A stretch of 62,976 bases of DNA. Source: Chloroflexota bacterium. GTDB taxonomy: Bacteria > Chloroflexota > Anaerolineae > Anaerolineales > UBA4823. Numbering within the stretch: the stretch's first letter is position 1; each line of letters begins with the position of its first letter. A program made the position numbers and the translations under genes. The DNA lies in the NCBI GenBank assembly GCA_029782365.1, contig JAKOUW010000215.1, positions 1 through 62,976 on the forward strand, read 5' to 3'. Under the pieces are notes generated by a model, which was not told the DNA's origin, searched no databases, and was given only the letters and a program-made list of their open reading frames with translations. Shown here one piece after another: positions 41,266 through 49,433 of this stretch.

Positions 41266-41937
41266 ATGGCAGAGCCTCTCGACATCCCCGCCCAGCTCAG
41301 CTTGTCTGCGTTTATTGCCGGCGAAGCCCACGACTTAAAATCGCCCTTCAACCGCATTCTGGGTTTCCATAAGCTGGTCTTGAAAGGCCTGGATGGGCCG
41401 ATCTCCGACCAGGCACGTGAAGACCTGACGATTTCTTACCAGAACAGCCAGTTTGCCCTGCAACTGCTCTCCGGCCTGATCGATGCCGCTCGCCTGAGTG
41501 AGGGCCGCTATACACCCAGCCCGGCGGTATACCGCCTGGATGAAGTGGTTGCCCAGGCTGCGCAGGAGTGGAAACGCCAGTCGCCGCGGGAGAAGACGGT
41601 GGAAGTGCGCCTGAATGTCCGGCCGGTTGAGACGCTGATTGACGAAGCCCTCCTCCGCCGCAGCCTGGTGTATTGGATGAATTATGTTCTGGAATTTGTT
41701 GCGGGACCGGCTGTTCTGAGCCTGGCGGGCGAACAGTCAGGGGGGCTATGTCTGCTGGCTGTGACCAGCCTTGGCGAGCCAGCGCAGGCGCCGCCTGTCT
41801 GCGATATCACGCTGTATGGGTATATCGCCCTCCAATTCTGGGAATTATGCCAGGGGATTTTACGCAGTGTCGAAAGTACCGGGCACGGCGCCGCGGTGCA
41901 GCTCTCTCTGGGGATATCGGATGTCCATCCAGGCTGA
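41266..41937 (+). CDS. Histidine-kinase-like protein with degenerate ATPase domain
   Basis: A soluble 223-residue protein. Residues about 20-85 form a HisKA-type dimerisation helix pair with an H box (GEAHDLKSPFNRILGF, candidate phospho-acceptor His24). The C-terminal part has the length of an ATPase domain, but I see no N box Asn, no DxGxG G1 box and only a weak GHG near the end. It therefore probably cannot bind ATP in the usual way; it may be a phosphotransfer or scaffold protein. I start it at ATG 41266; the longer frame runs back through the serS T-box leader. Its last 17 nt overlap the next gene, suggesting translational coupling to the FAD/Fe-S oxidoreductase. Confidence 0.7.
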   Translation: MAEPLDIPAQLSLSAFIAGEAHDLKSPFNRILGFHKLVLKGLDGPISDQAREDLTISYQNSQFALQLLSGLIDAARLSEGRYTPSPAVYRLDEVVAQAAQEWKRQSPREKTVEVRLNVRPVETLIDEALLRRSLVYWMNYVLEFVAGPAVLSLAGEQSGGLCLLAVTSLGEPAQAPPVCDITLYGYIALQFWELCQGILRSVESTGHGAAVQLSLGISDVHPG

Positions 41938-44758
41938 ACTTGCTGAAATCATCCCAGCCCAGCGGCTGCTGACCCGGGCAATCGACCGCTACGCTTACGC
42001 CAACGACGCCTCGTATTTCTGGATGGTGCCCCAGGCTGTCGTCCAGCCCAACTCGCTCGAAGAGATCCGGGCCCTCTTCCACTTCAGCCAACAGCAGCGC
42101 ATCCCCCTGACCTTTCGGGCGGGAGGCACCAGCCTTTCTGGGCAGGCGGTGACGGATGGCATTCTGGTGGATATCTCCAGGCACTGGGGCCAGATCAACG
42201 TGGAAGCCGGTGGCGCGCAAGTGCGCGCCCAGCCCGGCCTGGTGGGCGCGTATATCAACGCCGTGCTTAAACCTCACAGGAGGAGAATCGGGCCAGATCC
42301 GGCCTCCATCGATGCCTGCATGTTGGGGGGTATCCTGGCCAACAATTCCAGCGGGATGTGCTGCGGTGTGACTGAAAACGCTTACCGCACGCTGCATTCG
42401 ATGACCTTTGTACTACCCAGCGGCCTGACCATCGACAGCGCCGGGGCGCAGGCGGCCGCTCAGCTTCAAGAAGAAGCTCCGCAGCTCACCGCCGGCCTGC
42501 TGGACCTCAAGGCCCGCCTGCTGGACGACGCAAGCCTGGCACAGCGCGTGCGCGAGCGCTACCAATATAAAAATAACAACGGCTACCTGCTGAACGCCTT
42601 CCTGGATTTCGACAGCCCATTGGACATCCTCACCCACCTGCTGATTGGCTCGGAGGGCACGCTGGGGTTTATTGCTGAAGCGGTGCTGCACACGCTGCCG
42701 GATTACCCATTGAAATACACCGGCCAACTGTACTTTCGCACTGTGCAAGACGCCGCGGCAGCAATTGCCCCTCTGCGCCGCTCTGGGGCACGCGCCGCCG
42801 AGATCATGGACCGCGCCTCGCTGCGCTCGGTGGAAAACATGCCCGGCGTGCCAGCCATCCTGCGCCAGCTCCCCGGCACAGCCGCCGCTATCCTGGTGGA
42901 GTATCAGGGGGCAACAGCCGCCGACATGGCTGAGTTCCGCCGCGCGGCGGAGCAGACCTGCCGCGCGATCCGTTTGCTGCACGACCCGGAGTTCACCGAA
43001 GACCCGGCGCGCCAGGCCGCCCTATGGAAGCCTCGCAAAGGCATCATTGCATCGGTGGGCGCTCTGCGCGCCGCCGGTACCACCTCGTTGATTGAAGACG
43101 TGGTCTTCCCTGTGCCGCGCCTGGCGGACGCTGTCACCGATCTGCAAGGCCTGTTCGATAAGCATGGTTATCCCGAAGGGGTGATCTTTGGGCACGCCAA
43201 GGACGGTAACCTGCATTTCCTGGTCAACCAATCCTTCAACTCTCCCGAAGAAATCCAGCGCTTCGATCACTTCCTGCTTGACCTGGTAGAAGTGGTGAGT
43301 GGGAAGTACGACGGTGCGCTGAAAGCTGAGCATGGCACCGGTCGAAACATGGCGCCGTTTGTCGCTTATGAATGGGGCGACACTGCCTACGGCATCATGC
43401 GCGATCTGAAAAACCTGTTCGACCCAGATGGTATACTCAGCCCGGGTGTGTTATTAAACCCCGATCCGCAGGCGCATGTCACTCACCTCAAATCCATCCC
43501 AGTGGTATCGCCGCTGATCGACCGCTGTATCGAATGCGGTTTTTGTGAGCCAAAGTGCCCCAGCCGACGCCTGACCCTGACGCCGCGCCAGCGCATTGTC
43601 GTGCAGCGGGCCATCGCCCGCCTGGAAATGGCAAAGGATGCAACGGGCACAGCCCAGGACTTGACTGCTGCTTTTGCGTATGCCGGAATCGACACCTGCG
43701 CCACCGATGGCCTGTGCGCCACCGCCTGCCCGGTCTCGATCAACACCGGCGACCTGGTGAAGCACCTGCGCTCACAGGCGGTCACCCCGGGGGCGGCGCG
43801 CGCCGCTGGATGGGTCGCCGGGCATTTTGCAGGTGTGGAAAAAGGGCTGGGCGCGGCGGTGCGCCTGGCGCACGGCGCTGAACGCCTGGTTGGTTGGCGG
43901 GTGTTGGCAGGCCTTTCACAGATCGCAGAGCAAGCCTCCGGGACAACCCTGCCCAAGTGGAACCCGGCGACGCCGAAAGCTTCTGGCCGATTGCCAGCGA
44001 CCGAGCGCGGCGCGGCACAGTTCGTCTATTTCCCCTCCTGCATCTCCCGCCAGCTCGGCGGCGGCCCGCCGGGCGTTAGCGGTTCGCTGGCCGAAATCTT
44101 AGTGGTGGTGGCGCAGCGCGCCGGTGCGGCGCTGTGGATTCCGCCGGATATCGGCGGCGCCTGCTGCGGCATGCCGTTCAGCTCGAAAGGTTATACCCAG
44201 GCTAATCAGACCATGCTGCGCCAAACCCTGCAGAGGCTGTGGGACTGGTCTAGCCAGGGCAACCTGCCGGTGGTGATCGACACCAGCTCGTGCCTGTACA
44301 CCCTGCGCACCTGCGCCGAACAATTGGAGCCGAGCGAGCGAGCACTGTGGGAAAAGCTGACTTTTCTAGACAGCCTTGAACTGCTGCACGATCACCTGCT
44401 GCCGAGCCTGGAGATTCATCAATTAAACGAGACAGTGGCACTGCACCCCAACTGCTCTGCGCGCAAGCTGGGCCTGCAGGACAAACTGCTGGCCATTGCC
44501 CGCCGCTGTGCCCTCCAGGCCTACCTGCCGCTCGACCTGGACTGCTGCGGCTTTGCTGGCGACCGCGGCCTGCTTTTCCCTGAACTGACCGCCTCGGCTG
44601 CGGAGCGCGAGGCGGCCGAGGTCCGGGCGCGCCATTTCGACGGCTTTTACTCTTCCAACATCCCCTGCGAAATGGGCATGTCGGCCGCCACCGGCCAGGC
44701 GTACTGCTCGATCGTTTACCTGGTAGAAAAGGCCAGCCGGCCAGACACGGCCGGCTGA
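41921..44758 (+). CDS. FAD-linked oxidase with Fe-S and CCG domains (D-lactate dehydrogenase type)
   Basis: A 945-residue dehydrogenase that oxidises a 2-hydroxyacid, probably D-lactate or D-2-hydroxyglutarate, and passes electrons through Fe-S clusters. Order: PCMH-type FAD domain (about 35-230, TFRAGGTSLSGQ, LGGILANNSSGMCCG), FAD-oxidase C-terminal domain (to about 530, GHAKDGNLHFLV, EHGTGRNMAPF), two 4Fe-4S motifs (CIECGFCEPKCPS near 535 and CATDGLCATACPV), and two CCG cysteine-rich blocks (GACCGMPF and LDCCGFAGDRG). This is the single-chain form of the GlcDF-like split systems. The start is ATG 41921, inside the end of the kinase-like gene. A GC hairpin spans the stop codon. Confidence 0.93.
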   Translation: MSIQAELAEIIPAQRLLTRAIDRYAYANDASYFWMVPQAVVQPNSLEEIRALFHFSQQQRIPLTFRAGGTSLSGQAVTDGILVDISRHWGQINVEAGGAQVRAQPGLVGAYINAVLKPHRRRIGPDPASIDACMLGGILANNSSGMCCGVTENAYRTLHSMTFVLPSGLTIDSAGAQAAAQLQEEAPQLTAGLLDLKARLLDDASLAQRVRERYQYKNNNGYLLNAFLDFDSPLDILTHLLIGSEGTLGFIAEAVLHTLPDYPLKYTGQLYFRTVQDAAAAIAPLRRSGARAAEIMDRASLRSVENMPGVPAILRQLPGTAAAILVEYQGATAADMAEFRRAAEQTCRAIRLLHDPEFTEDPARQAALWKPRKGIIASVGALRAAGTTSLIEDVVFPVPRLADAVTDLQGLFDKHGYPEGVIFGHAKDGNLHFLVNQSFNSPEEIQRFDHFLLDLVEVVSGKYDGALKAEHGTGRNMAPFVAYEWGDTAYGIMRDLKNLFDPDGILSPGVLLNPDPQAHVTHLKSIPVVSPLIDRCIECGFCEPKCPSRRLTLTPRQRIVVQRAIARLEMAKDATGTAQDLTAAFAYAGIDTCATDGLCATACPVSINTGDLVKHLRSQAVTPGAARAAGWVAGHFAGVEKGLGAAVRLAHGAERLVGWRVLAGLSQIAEQASGTTLPKWNPATPKASGRLPATERGAAQFVYFPSCISRQLGGGPPGVSGSLAEILVVVAQRAGAALWIPPDIGGACCGMPFSSKGYTQANQTMLRQTLQRLWDWSSQGNLPVVIDTSSCLYTLRTCAEQLEPSERALWEKLTFLDSLELLHDHLLPSLEIHQLNETVALHPNCSARKLGLQDKLLAIARRCALQAYLPLDLDCCGFAGDRGLLFPELTASAAEREAAEVRARHFDGFYSSNIPCEMGMSAATGQAYCSIVYLVEKASRPDTAG

Positions 44759-44776
44759 AGCATGGGCCTCTGCCCG

Positions 44777-45550
44777 TTATAGGCGGGTGAATTCTGGCGG
44801 CAGCGGGCTGTCGGCCAGCCAGGCGCGCAGCAGTTTGTTGAACAACTGCGGCTGCTGCATGTTCCAGACGTGCGTCCCGCCGGGAGCAACCACGCCTTGC
44901 GCCCCAGGGATCATCTTATGCAAACGCTGCGCCATGGCTTTAGCGGCCGGCGTTTCTTTGGCGCCTACCACCACCAGCACGGGCTTATCATTTTTCTGCG
45001 GCGTTTCGATATCGGCATACGTGGTCAATACCAGGCGGGCCAGGGCCTCGCCTTTGACCTTGCGGATATCTTCTGTCATCGCCGGGCCGTATTCCTTTGG
45101 GATGCCGAACTGCCAATTGAACAGCGCGCTGATCCAGCTCGGCGGCAGGAGTGCCAGGAAAGGCTTATTGAGCTCCAGGTAGAGCTTTAGAACCGCCAGG
45201 AAAGTCTTGCCGGCCCGGGCGGCGGTGCCGCTCAGTATAACGTGGTCGACCACCTCGGGAGCCTGGGTCAGCAGCGACTGCGCCACCACTCCGCCGAAAG
45301 ACAGTCCGACCACGTGGGCTTTGCCGGTCGGGCTGTTGGCATGGATTAACTCCACCAGGCGCTGCACCGTAGTGCGCATATCGAAAGGCCGAATCTCGGC
45401 GCTCAGCCCGTGCTCGGGCAGGTCGGGCGCCAGGCAGTGAAATTCTTCCAGGGTGTCGAGCTGGGGCTGCCACATCCGCCCGCTGAGCGGTGAGCCGTGC
45501 AAAAACAATATCGTTGAGGCCGCTTTCGGCCCGGATTCATAAATATGCAT
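44777..45550 (-). CDS. Alpha/beta hydrolase
   Basis: A 257-residue alpha/beta-fold hydrolase. The oxyanion segment is LFLHGSPLSGRMW; the nucleophile elbow GLSFGG gives Ser84; the His is in GGTHVWNMQQP near the C-terminus, and an acid candidate lies in VVGAKETPAAK. No signal peptide. Substrate unknown: esterase, lactonase and C-C hydrolase members share this layout. Convergent with the FAD oxidase gene, 18 nt apart. AATGGAGC precedes the ATG. Confidence 0.9.
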   Translation of the reverse strand: MHIYESGPKAASTILFLHGSPLSGRMWQPQLDTLEEFHCLAPDLPEHGLSAEIRPFDMRTTVQRLVELIHANSPTGKAHVVGLSFGGVVAQSLLTQAPEVVDHVILSGTAARAGKTFLAVLKLYLELNKPFLALLPPSWISALFNWQFGIPKEYGPAMTEDIRKVKGEALARLVLTTYADIETPQKNDKPVLVVVGAKETPAAKAMAQRLHKMIPGAQGVVAPGGTHVWNMQQPQLFNKLLRAWLADSPLPPEFTRL

Positions 45551-45635
45551 AGTTTTGCTCCATTGAATTGGTATCCTTATTATTGCACAGATTGACTGGA
45601 ACGGTTATGATTCAGGGGTCTGAATGGGAGCCGCT

Positions 45636-47135
45636 ATGGAATTAAATCACACCAACCAACATGATCGCGCCACGCTGCAGCGCATCGCCCGCCAGGTGAT
45701 GCAGGAAAGAGGGCTGCAGCCCGATTTCTCAACGGCAGTGCTGGCCGAAGTTAAGGGGTTGGGCGAAGATCCTCCGCTGGAGACGCACCTGACCGATCTG
45801 CGCAGCCTGTTGTGGTGTTCGATTGACAACAATGATTCACTCGACCTGGACCAGCTGACCGTGGCCGAGGAGCTGCCGGGGGAGCGGATCAAACTGCTGG
45901 CGGCCATTGCCGATGTCGATGGTCTGGTCAAACAGCACATGGCGATCGATGAACACGCCCGCCAAAACACCACCTCGGTGTACACCGCGGCGGCCATCTT
46001 CCCCATGCTTCCAGAAAAGCTCTCCACTGGCCTGACCTCTCTGAATTTTTCAGCCGACCGGCAGGCGTTAGTGATCGAAGTAGTGGTGAACCCAGATGGG
46101 TCGGTCGAGCGTTCTACGCTCTACCAGGCGCTGGTGCGCAACAAAGCCAAATTGGCTTACCCCAGCGTGGCGGCCTGGCTGGAGGGCGCGGCAGGCATGC
46201 CGCCAGCGCTGGCCGCCGTGCCGGGGCTGGCCGACAACCTGCGCCTGCAGGAGCGCGCCGCCCAGTCTCTGCATGCTTTCCGCCACGCGCAGGGTGCGCT
46301 CAGCCTGACCACTGTTGAAGCCACGCCGGTGTTCGATGGCGATCAGTTGAGTGACATGCAGCCGGAAGATAAGAACCGGGCACGCGAGTTAATCGAAAAT
46401 ATTATGATCGCCGCTAACGGCGCCACTGCCCGTTTCCTGGTGGCGAAGAATTACCCGGTCATCCGCCGGGTAGTGCGCACGCCCAAGCGCTGGGAGCGCA
46501 TCGTCGAGATCGCCGCCCAGCACGGCGTCCAACTGCCCTCCGAACCCGACCCGAAAGCCCTGGAGGCGTTCCTAACGCGCCAAAAGGCAGCCGACCCGCT
46601 GCGTTTCCCCGACCTGTCGCTCTCGATTGTCAAGCTGCTGGGGCCAGGGGAATACGTGGCCTACCTGCCGGAAGAGGATGGCCAGGGGCATTTCGGCCTG
46701 GCGGTGCGCGATTACGCTCACTCCACGGCGCCCAACCGGCGCTATACGGACCTGGTCACTCACCGCCTGCTGAAAGCGGCCCTCGCCGGCCGACCGGCGC
46801 CCTATCCCATGGACGAACTGAGCGAACTGGCCGAGCACTGCACGCGCATGGAAGACGTGGCCAACAAAGTGGAGCGGCAGGTCAACAAGTCGGCGGCTGC
46901 CCTACTGCTGCGCTCACGCGTGGGCGAAATTTTCGACGCCATCGTGACAGGCGCCGCCCCCAAAGGCACCTGGGTGCGCCTGCTCAGCTTCCCGGTAGAA
47001 GGCCGCCTGGTGCAGGGCTTCACCGGTGTAGATGTCGGCGACCGTCTGCAGGTGGAGTTGGCTCTGGCCGATGTGGAGCACGGCTACATTGATTTCAAAC
47101 GCATCTACTCACGCCCAGGCCGGAAAAGGCAATGA
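45636..47135 (+). CDS. RNB domain ribonuclease (RNase II/R family)
   Basis: A 3-prime-to-5-prime exoribonuclease of about 499 residues, shorter than E. coli RNase II. The RNB active-site block reads CSIDNNDSLDLDQLT. Compared with the usual ID..DxDD pattern, the fourth acidic position is Gln rather than Asp; the third, thought to be the key catalytic Asp, is kept. Later blocks fit the family (AYLPEEDGQGHFGLAVRDY, HSTAPNRRYTDLVTHR). Cold-shock domains before RNB are missing and only a short S1-like tail follows. Start: ATG 45636 with GGGAG, though ATG 45624 in frame is possible. It overlaps the next gene as ATGA. Confidence 0.92.
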   Translation: MELNHTNQHDRATLQRIARQVMQERGLQPDFSTAVLAEVKGLGEDPPLETHLTDLRSLLWCSIDNNDSLDLDQLTVAEELPGERIKLLAAIADVDGLVKQHMAIDEHARQNTTSVYTAAAIFPMLPEKLSTGLTSLNFSADRQALVIEVVVNPDGSVERSTLYQALVRNKAKLAYPSVAAWLEGAAGMPPALAAVPGLADNLRLQERAAQSLHAFRHAQGALSLTTVEATPVFDGDQLSDMQPEDKNRARELIENIMIAANGATARFLVAKNYPVIRRVVRTPKRWERIVEIAAQHGVQLPSEPDPKALEAFLTRQKAADPLRFPDLSLSIVKLLGPGEYVAYLPEEDGQGHFGLAVRDYAHSTAPNRRYTDLVTHRLLKAALAGRPAPYPMDELSELAEHCTRMEDVANKVERQVNKSAAALLLRSRVGEIFDAIVTGAAPKGTWVRLLSFPVEGRLVQGFTGVDVGDRLQVELALADVEHGYIDFKRIYSRPGRKRQ

Positions 47136-47887
47136 AAATCCGCAAACCTCCGCCGGGTGAAGACGGCGTCGAACGGCAGGCCTGGGAGCGGATCAACTGG
47201 TATATCGAAGAATACCTGCACCAGGCCTGGGCGGGGGTGATCATCCTGGCGCTGGCCTGGTTCGTGCTGTCGATGCCCGCCCCGGCCCGCCTGGCGGCCT
47301 GGCGGGCGCTGGTAGCCCAGCGCTACCTGGCTGGCATGCTGCTCTCGTTCAGCCTGCTGACCCTCTCCCTGCTGTGGTCGGCCGGGCAGCGGCTGGATGC
47401 CTGGGTTTTCCTGTATTTTAACGTGCATGGACGGCGCCCGCGCTGGCTGGACCGCGCCATGTACGCCTTCACCCAGCTTGGCAACGGCTTTGTTGCCCTG
47501 GTCTTTGCCACCTATGCCTGGACAAACAGCGACCGCCTGCTGGCCGAGCGGGTGGCATTGGGCTCGCTGACGCTGTGGCTGGTGGTCGAGCTGGTGAAGG
47601 CCCTGGTGCGTCGGCCGCGGCCGTCCATGCACCTGGCTCAAACGCGCATTGTGGGCATGCGGCCTATCGGGCGCTCCTTCCCCAGCGGGCACACCAGTCA
47701 GGCCTTTTTTTTGGCCACTCTGTTAAGCCAGCATTTCGGGTTACAGCCCGGCCTGGTGCTGGCACTGTACCTGGCGGCTGTTTTAGTGGGGATCACCCGC
47801 ATGTATGTTGGCGCGCACTACCCACGCGATGTGTTGGCCGGGGCAGTGCTCGGCGTGCTGTGGGGTATGATGGCTTTTATCGTTTGA
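47132..47887 (+). CDS. PAP2 family membrane phosphatase
   Basis: A lipid phosphatase or undecaprenyl-diphosphatase-like enzyme of 251 residues with about six TM segments. The three PAP2 motifs are present: KALVRRPRPS, RSFPSGHTSQ and TRMYVGAHYPRDV (catalytic His). The active site should face outward. It is translationally coupled to the RNB nuclease (ATGA), with the two DUF4491-like genes next in the same direction. Confidence 0.93.
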   Translation: MKIRKPPPGEDGVERQAWERINWYIEEYLHQAWAGVIILALAWFVLSMPAPARLAAWRALVAQRYLAGMLLSFSLLTLSLLWSAGQRLDAWVFLYFNVHGRRPRWLDRAMYAFTQLGNGFVALVFATYAWTNSDRLLAERVALGSLTLWLVVELVKALVRRPRPSMHLAQTRIVGMRPIGRSFPSGHTSQAFFLATLLSQHFGLQPGLVLALYLAAVLVGITRMYVGAHYPRDVLAGAVLGVLWGMMAFIV

Positions 47888-47906
47888 CAGCAGTGGTTTG
47901 TGAGGA

Positions 47907-48326
47907 GTGGTGACGATAAATCCCATTGGATTGGCCGTCGCCCTGGCGGCTTTCCTGGGTATCTGGCTCGGGCATGTCTCGGTGCGGGCTGTTGAATTTC
48001 ACGCTGCGGACCTACGCCCGCCGGCGTTGGCGTATATCTTATCCGGTTTGAGCCTGCTGGCGGTCTCGCTCGCCAGCTCGGGGTTCCTGCTTTCGGGTAC
48101 GGCTGGCATTTTGGGGATGACCCTGCTGTGGGATGCCCTGGAGCTTGCCCGCCAGCAGAAGCGAGTGGCGCGCGGCCACGCGCCCGCCAACCCGGCCAAC
48201 CCGCGCCATGCCCGTCTGCTGGCCTCACATCCTGAAGCAACCACGCTCGACCGGCTGGCACGCGCACCGCGCGGCCGTCCGTACAGCCAGGACGAGCTGG
48301 CGGCCGAAAAGGGGCGCAAGCCATGA
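47907..48326 (+). CDS. DUF4491-like membrane protein, copy 1
   Basis: A 139-residue protein with three TM segments, GTG start after TGAGGAG. It opens NPIGLAVALAAFLGIWLGHV and has LLSGTAGILGMTLLWDALEL followed by a basic segment with a CCG-free Pro/Asn tail. It resembles the DUF4491 layout and shares a plan with the next gene: TM, TM, a Gly-rich TM ending in W..xEL, then a cytoplasmic tail. Function unknown. Its stop overlaps the next start as ATGA. Confidence 0.75.
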   Translation: MVTINPIGLAVALAAFLGIWLGHVSVRAVEFHAADLRPPALAYILSGLSLLAVSLASSGFLLSGTAGILGMTLLWDALELARQQKRVARGHAPANPANPRHARLLASHPEATTLDRLARAPRGRPYSQDELAAEKGRKP

Positions 48327-48655
48327 ACTGGTCCGGCATTTTGCTGGGCGCAGCCACCCTGCTGATCATTGGGCTGGGCTTCGTATGGGTGATACGCGGC
48401 GAGCGCTATTTGGGCCTGCTGTGGTGGCCTTATGTGCTGGGCGCCGGTCTGCTGCTGGCGCTGCTGGCCTGTTTTGTGCAGGAAGAGTGGCTTTCGGCGC
48501 TGCTCGGCGTGTTCGGCGCCTCGCTGGCCTGGGGCTCCACCGAGCTGCGCGATCAAGCTGTGCGGGCCGAATTGGGCTGGTTTCCTTTCAGGGCAGAGAA
48601 AATACTCCCGCCGGGAGCCGAAATTATCCGCAGATGGCGCGCTCCACGTTTATGA
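48323..48655 (+). CDS. DUF4491-like membrane protein, copy 2
   Basis: A 110-residue protein with three TM segments and the LSALLGVFGASLAWGSTEL plus RAELGWFPF pattern of DUF4491 proteins. It overlaps copy 1 as ATGA, so both are made together and may form a hetero-oligomer (inference). It ends overlapping the convergent YqhA-like gene by 6 nt. Confidence 0.8.
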   Translation: MNWSGILLGAATLLIIGLGFVWVIRGERYLGLLWWPYVLGAGLLLALLACFVQEEWLSALLGVFGASLAWGSTELRDQAVRAELGWFPFRAEKILPPGAEIIRRWRAPRL

Positions 48656-49138
48656 ATCGCGTCCGCCGGGGCTGTGCCTGGGCTTATTGGAGATGAAATA
48701 TGTCAGGGCCACTGTCACCAGGGCCAGCGCACCACCTGGGATCAGCAGGTTGCTCTGACCATCCCAACTGACCAACAGGCCCAGAAAATACACCGCCATC
48801 ACCGCAACAATGACTCCGATCAGCTTCTCCTTTAAGTCATCCAGGTGGTGAATTTCCAGCCAGGCGGGAACGGTGACCCGTTCATCGACGAACAGCTCGT
48901 AAAGGCCAAGAGCGATAACGAAAATAGCTGTGGCGATCAGATACAGGTCCACCAGTTGGATGAAAGCGAGTAATAAGTCTTTCATAGCTTTGAATTCAAT
49001 CTTGGGTGAGCTAACCGTTTCAGCAATCACCTTGATGGTAACCAGGCCTCCAAAAATCAACAGCGTGATTGCTGCCAGAAAAGAGCCGATCACAGCGATT
49101 AAAATGGTGAAGCGTGCCGTGGCAAAGAATCTGGTCAT
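48650..49138 (-). CDS. YqhA (UPF0114) family membrane protein
   Basis: A 162-residue protein with four TM segments. The segment DLYLIATAIFVIALGLYELF is the family hallmark, and FVDER plus LKEKLIGVIVAVMAVYFLG follow. Members have no established biochemical role. GGAGG lies 5 nt before the ATG. It is alone on this strand and divergent from the manganese-riboswitch unit. Confidence 0.88.
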   Translation of the reverse strand: MTRFFATARFTILIAVIGSFLAAITLLIFGGLVTIKVIAETVSSPKIEFKAMKDLLLAFIQLVDLYLIATAIFVIALGLYELFVDERVTVPAWLEIHHLDDLKEKLIGVIVAVMAVYFLGLLVSWDGQSNLLIPGGALALVTVALTYFISNKPRHSPGGRDS

Positions 49139-49233
49139 GTTTCCTCCAAATTTTATGGGCTTATTTTGCCATGATCTGTCGATGTGCAGGGAATAATTAA
49201 GAATTTTCTAACAAATATTTTATACGATTCAAA

Positions 49234-49262
49234 TTGACTTGGCGAGCGAAACCACATATACT
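49234..49262 (+). promoter_or_regulatory. Promoter of the riboswitch-M50 protease unit
   Basis: TTGACT at 49234-49239, exact 17-nt spacer, TATACT at 49257-49262. Transcription should start near 49269, just before the aptamer. Confidence 0.75.
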
Positions 49263-49273
49263 ATGGATACTCT

Positions 49274-49378
49274 GATGGGGAGTAGCCACCCAAAGTGGTG
49301 AGCAGTCGTCAAGACGGAATTCGTTCCCGGCTGTTCAGAAATGGCAAGACCATCGCCTGACTTGGCGTTGGTCTTTTT
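49274..49378 (+). ncRNA. yybP-ykoY (manganese) riboswitch with terminator
   Basis: The aptamer shows the family signatures in order: GGGGAGTAGCC (L1), GTCGTCAA, CCGGCT and GGCAAGACC (L3), with P1 made by GATGG (49274-49278) and CCATC (49350-49354). The terminator stem AAGACCATCGCC/GGCGTTGGTCTT (49346-49357 and 49364-49375) plus five T residues reuses the 3-prime half of the aptamer. P1 and the terminator therefore exclude each other. By family rules Mn2+ stabilises P1 and switches transcription on. Confidence 0.88.
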
Positions 49379-49433
49379 CGTTAGGAAAATACTGAACTGT
49401 GTTCTGTATTATACGAGATAAGGAGTGTAAATT

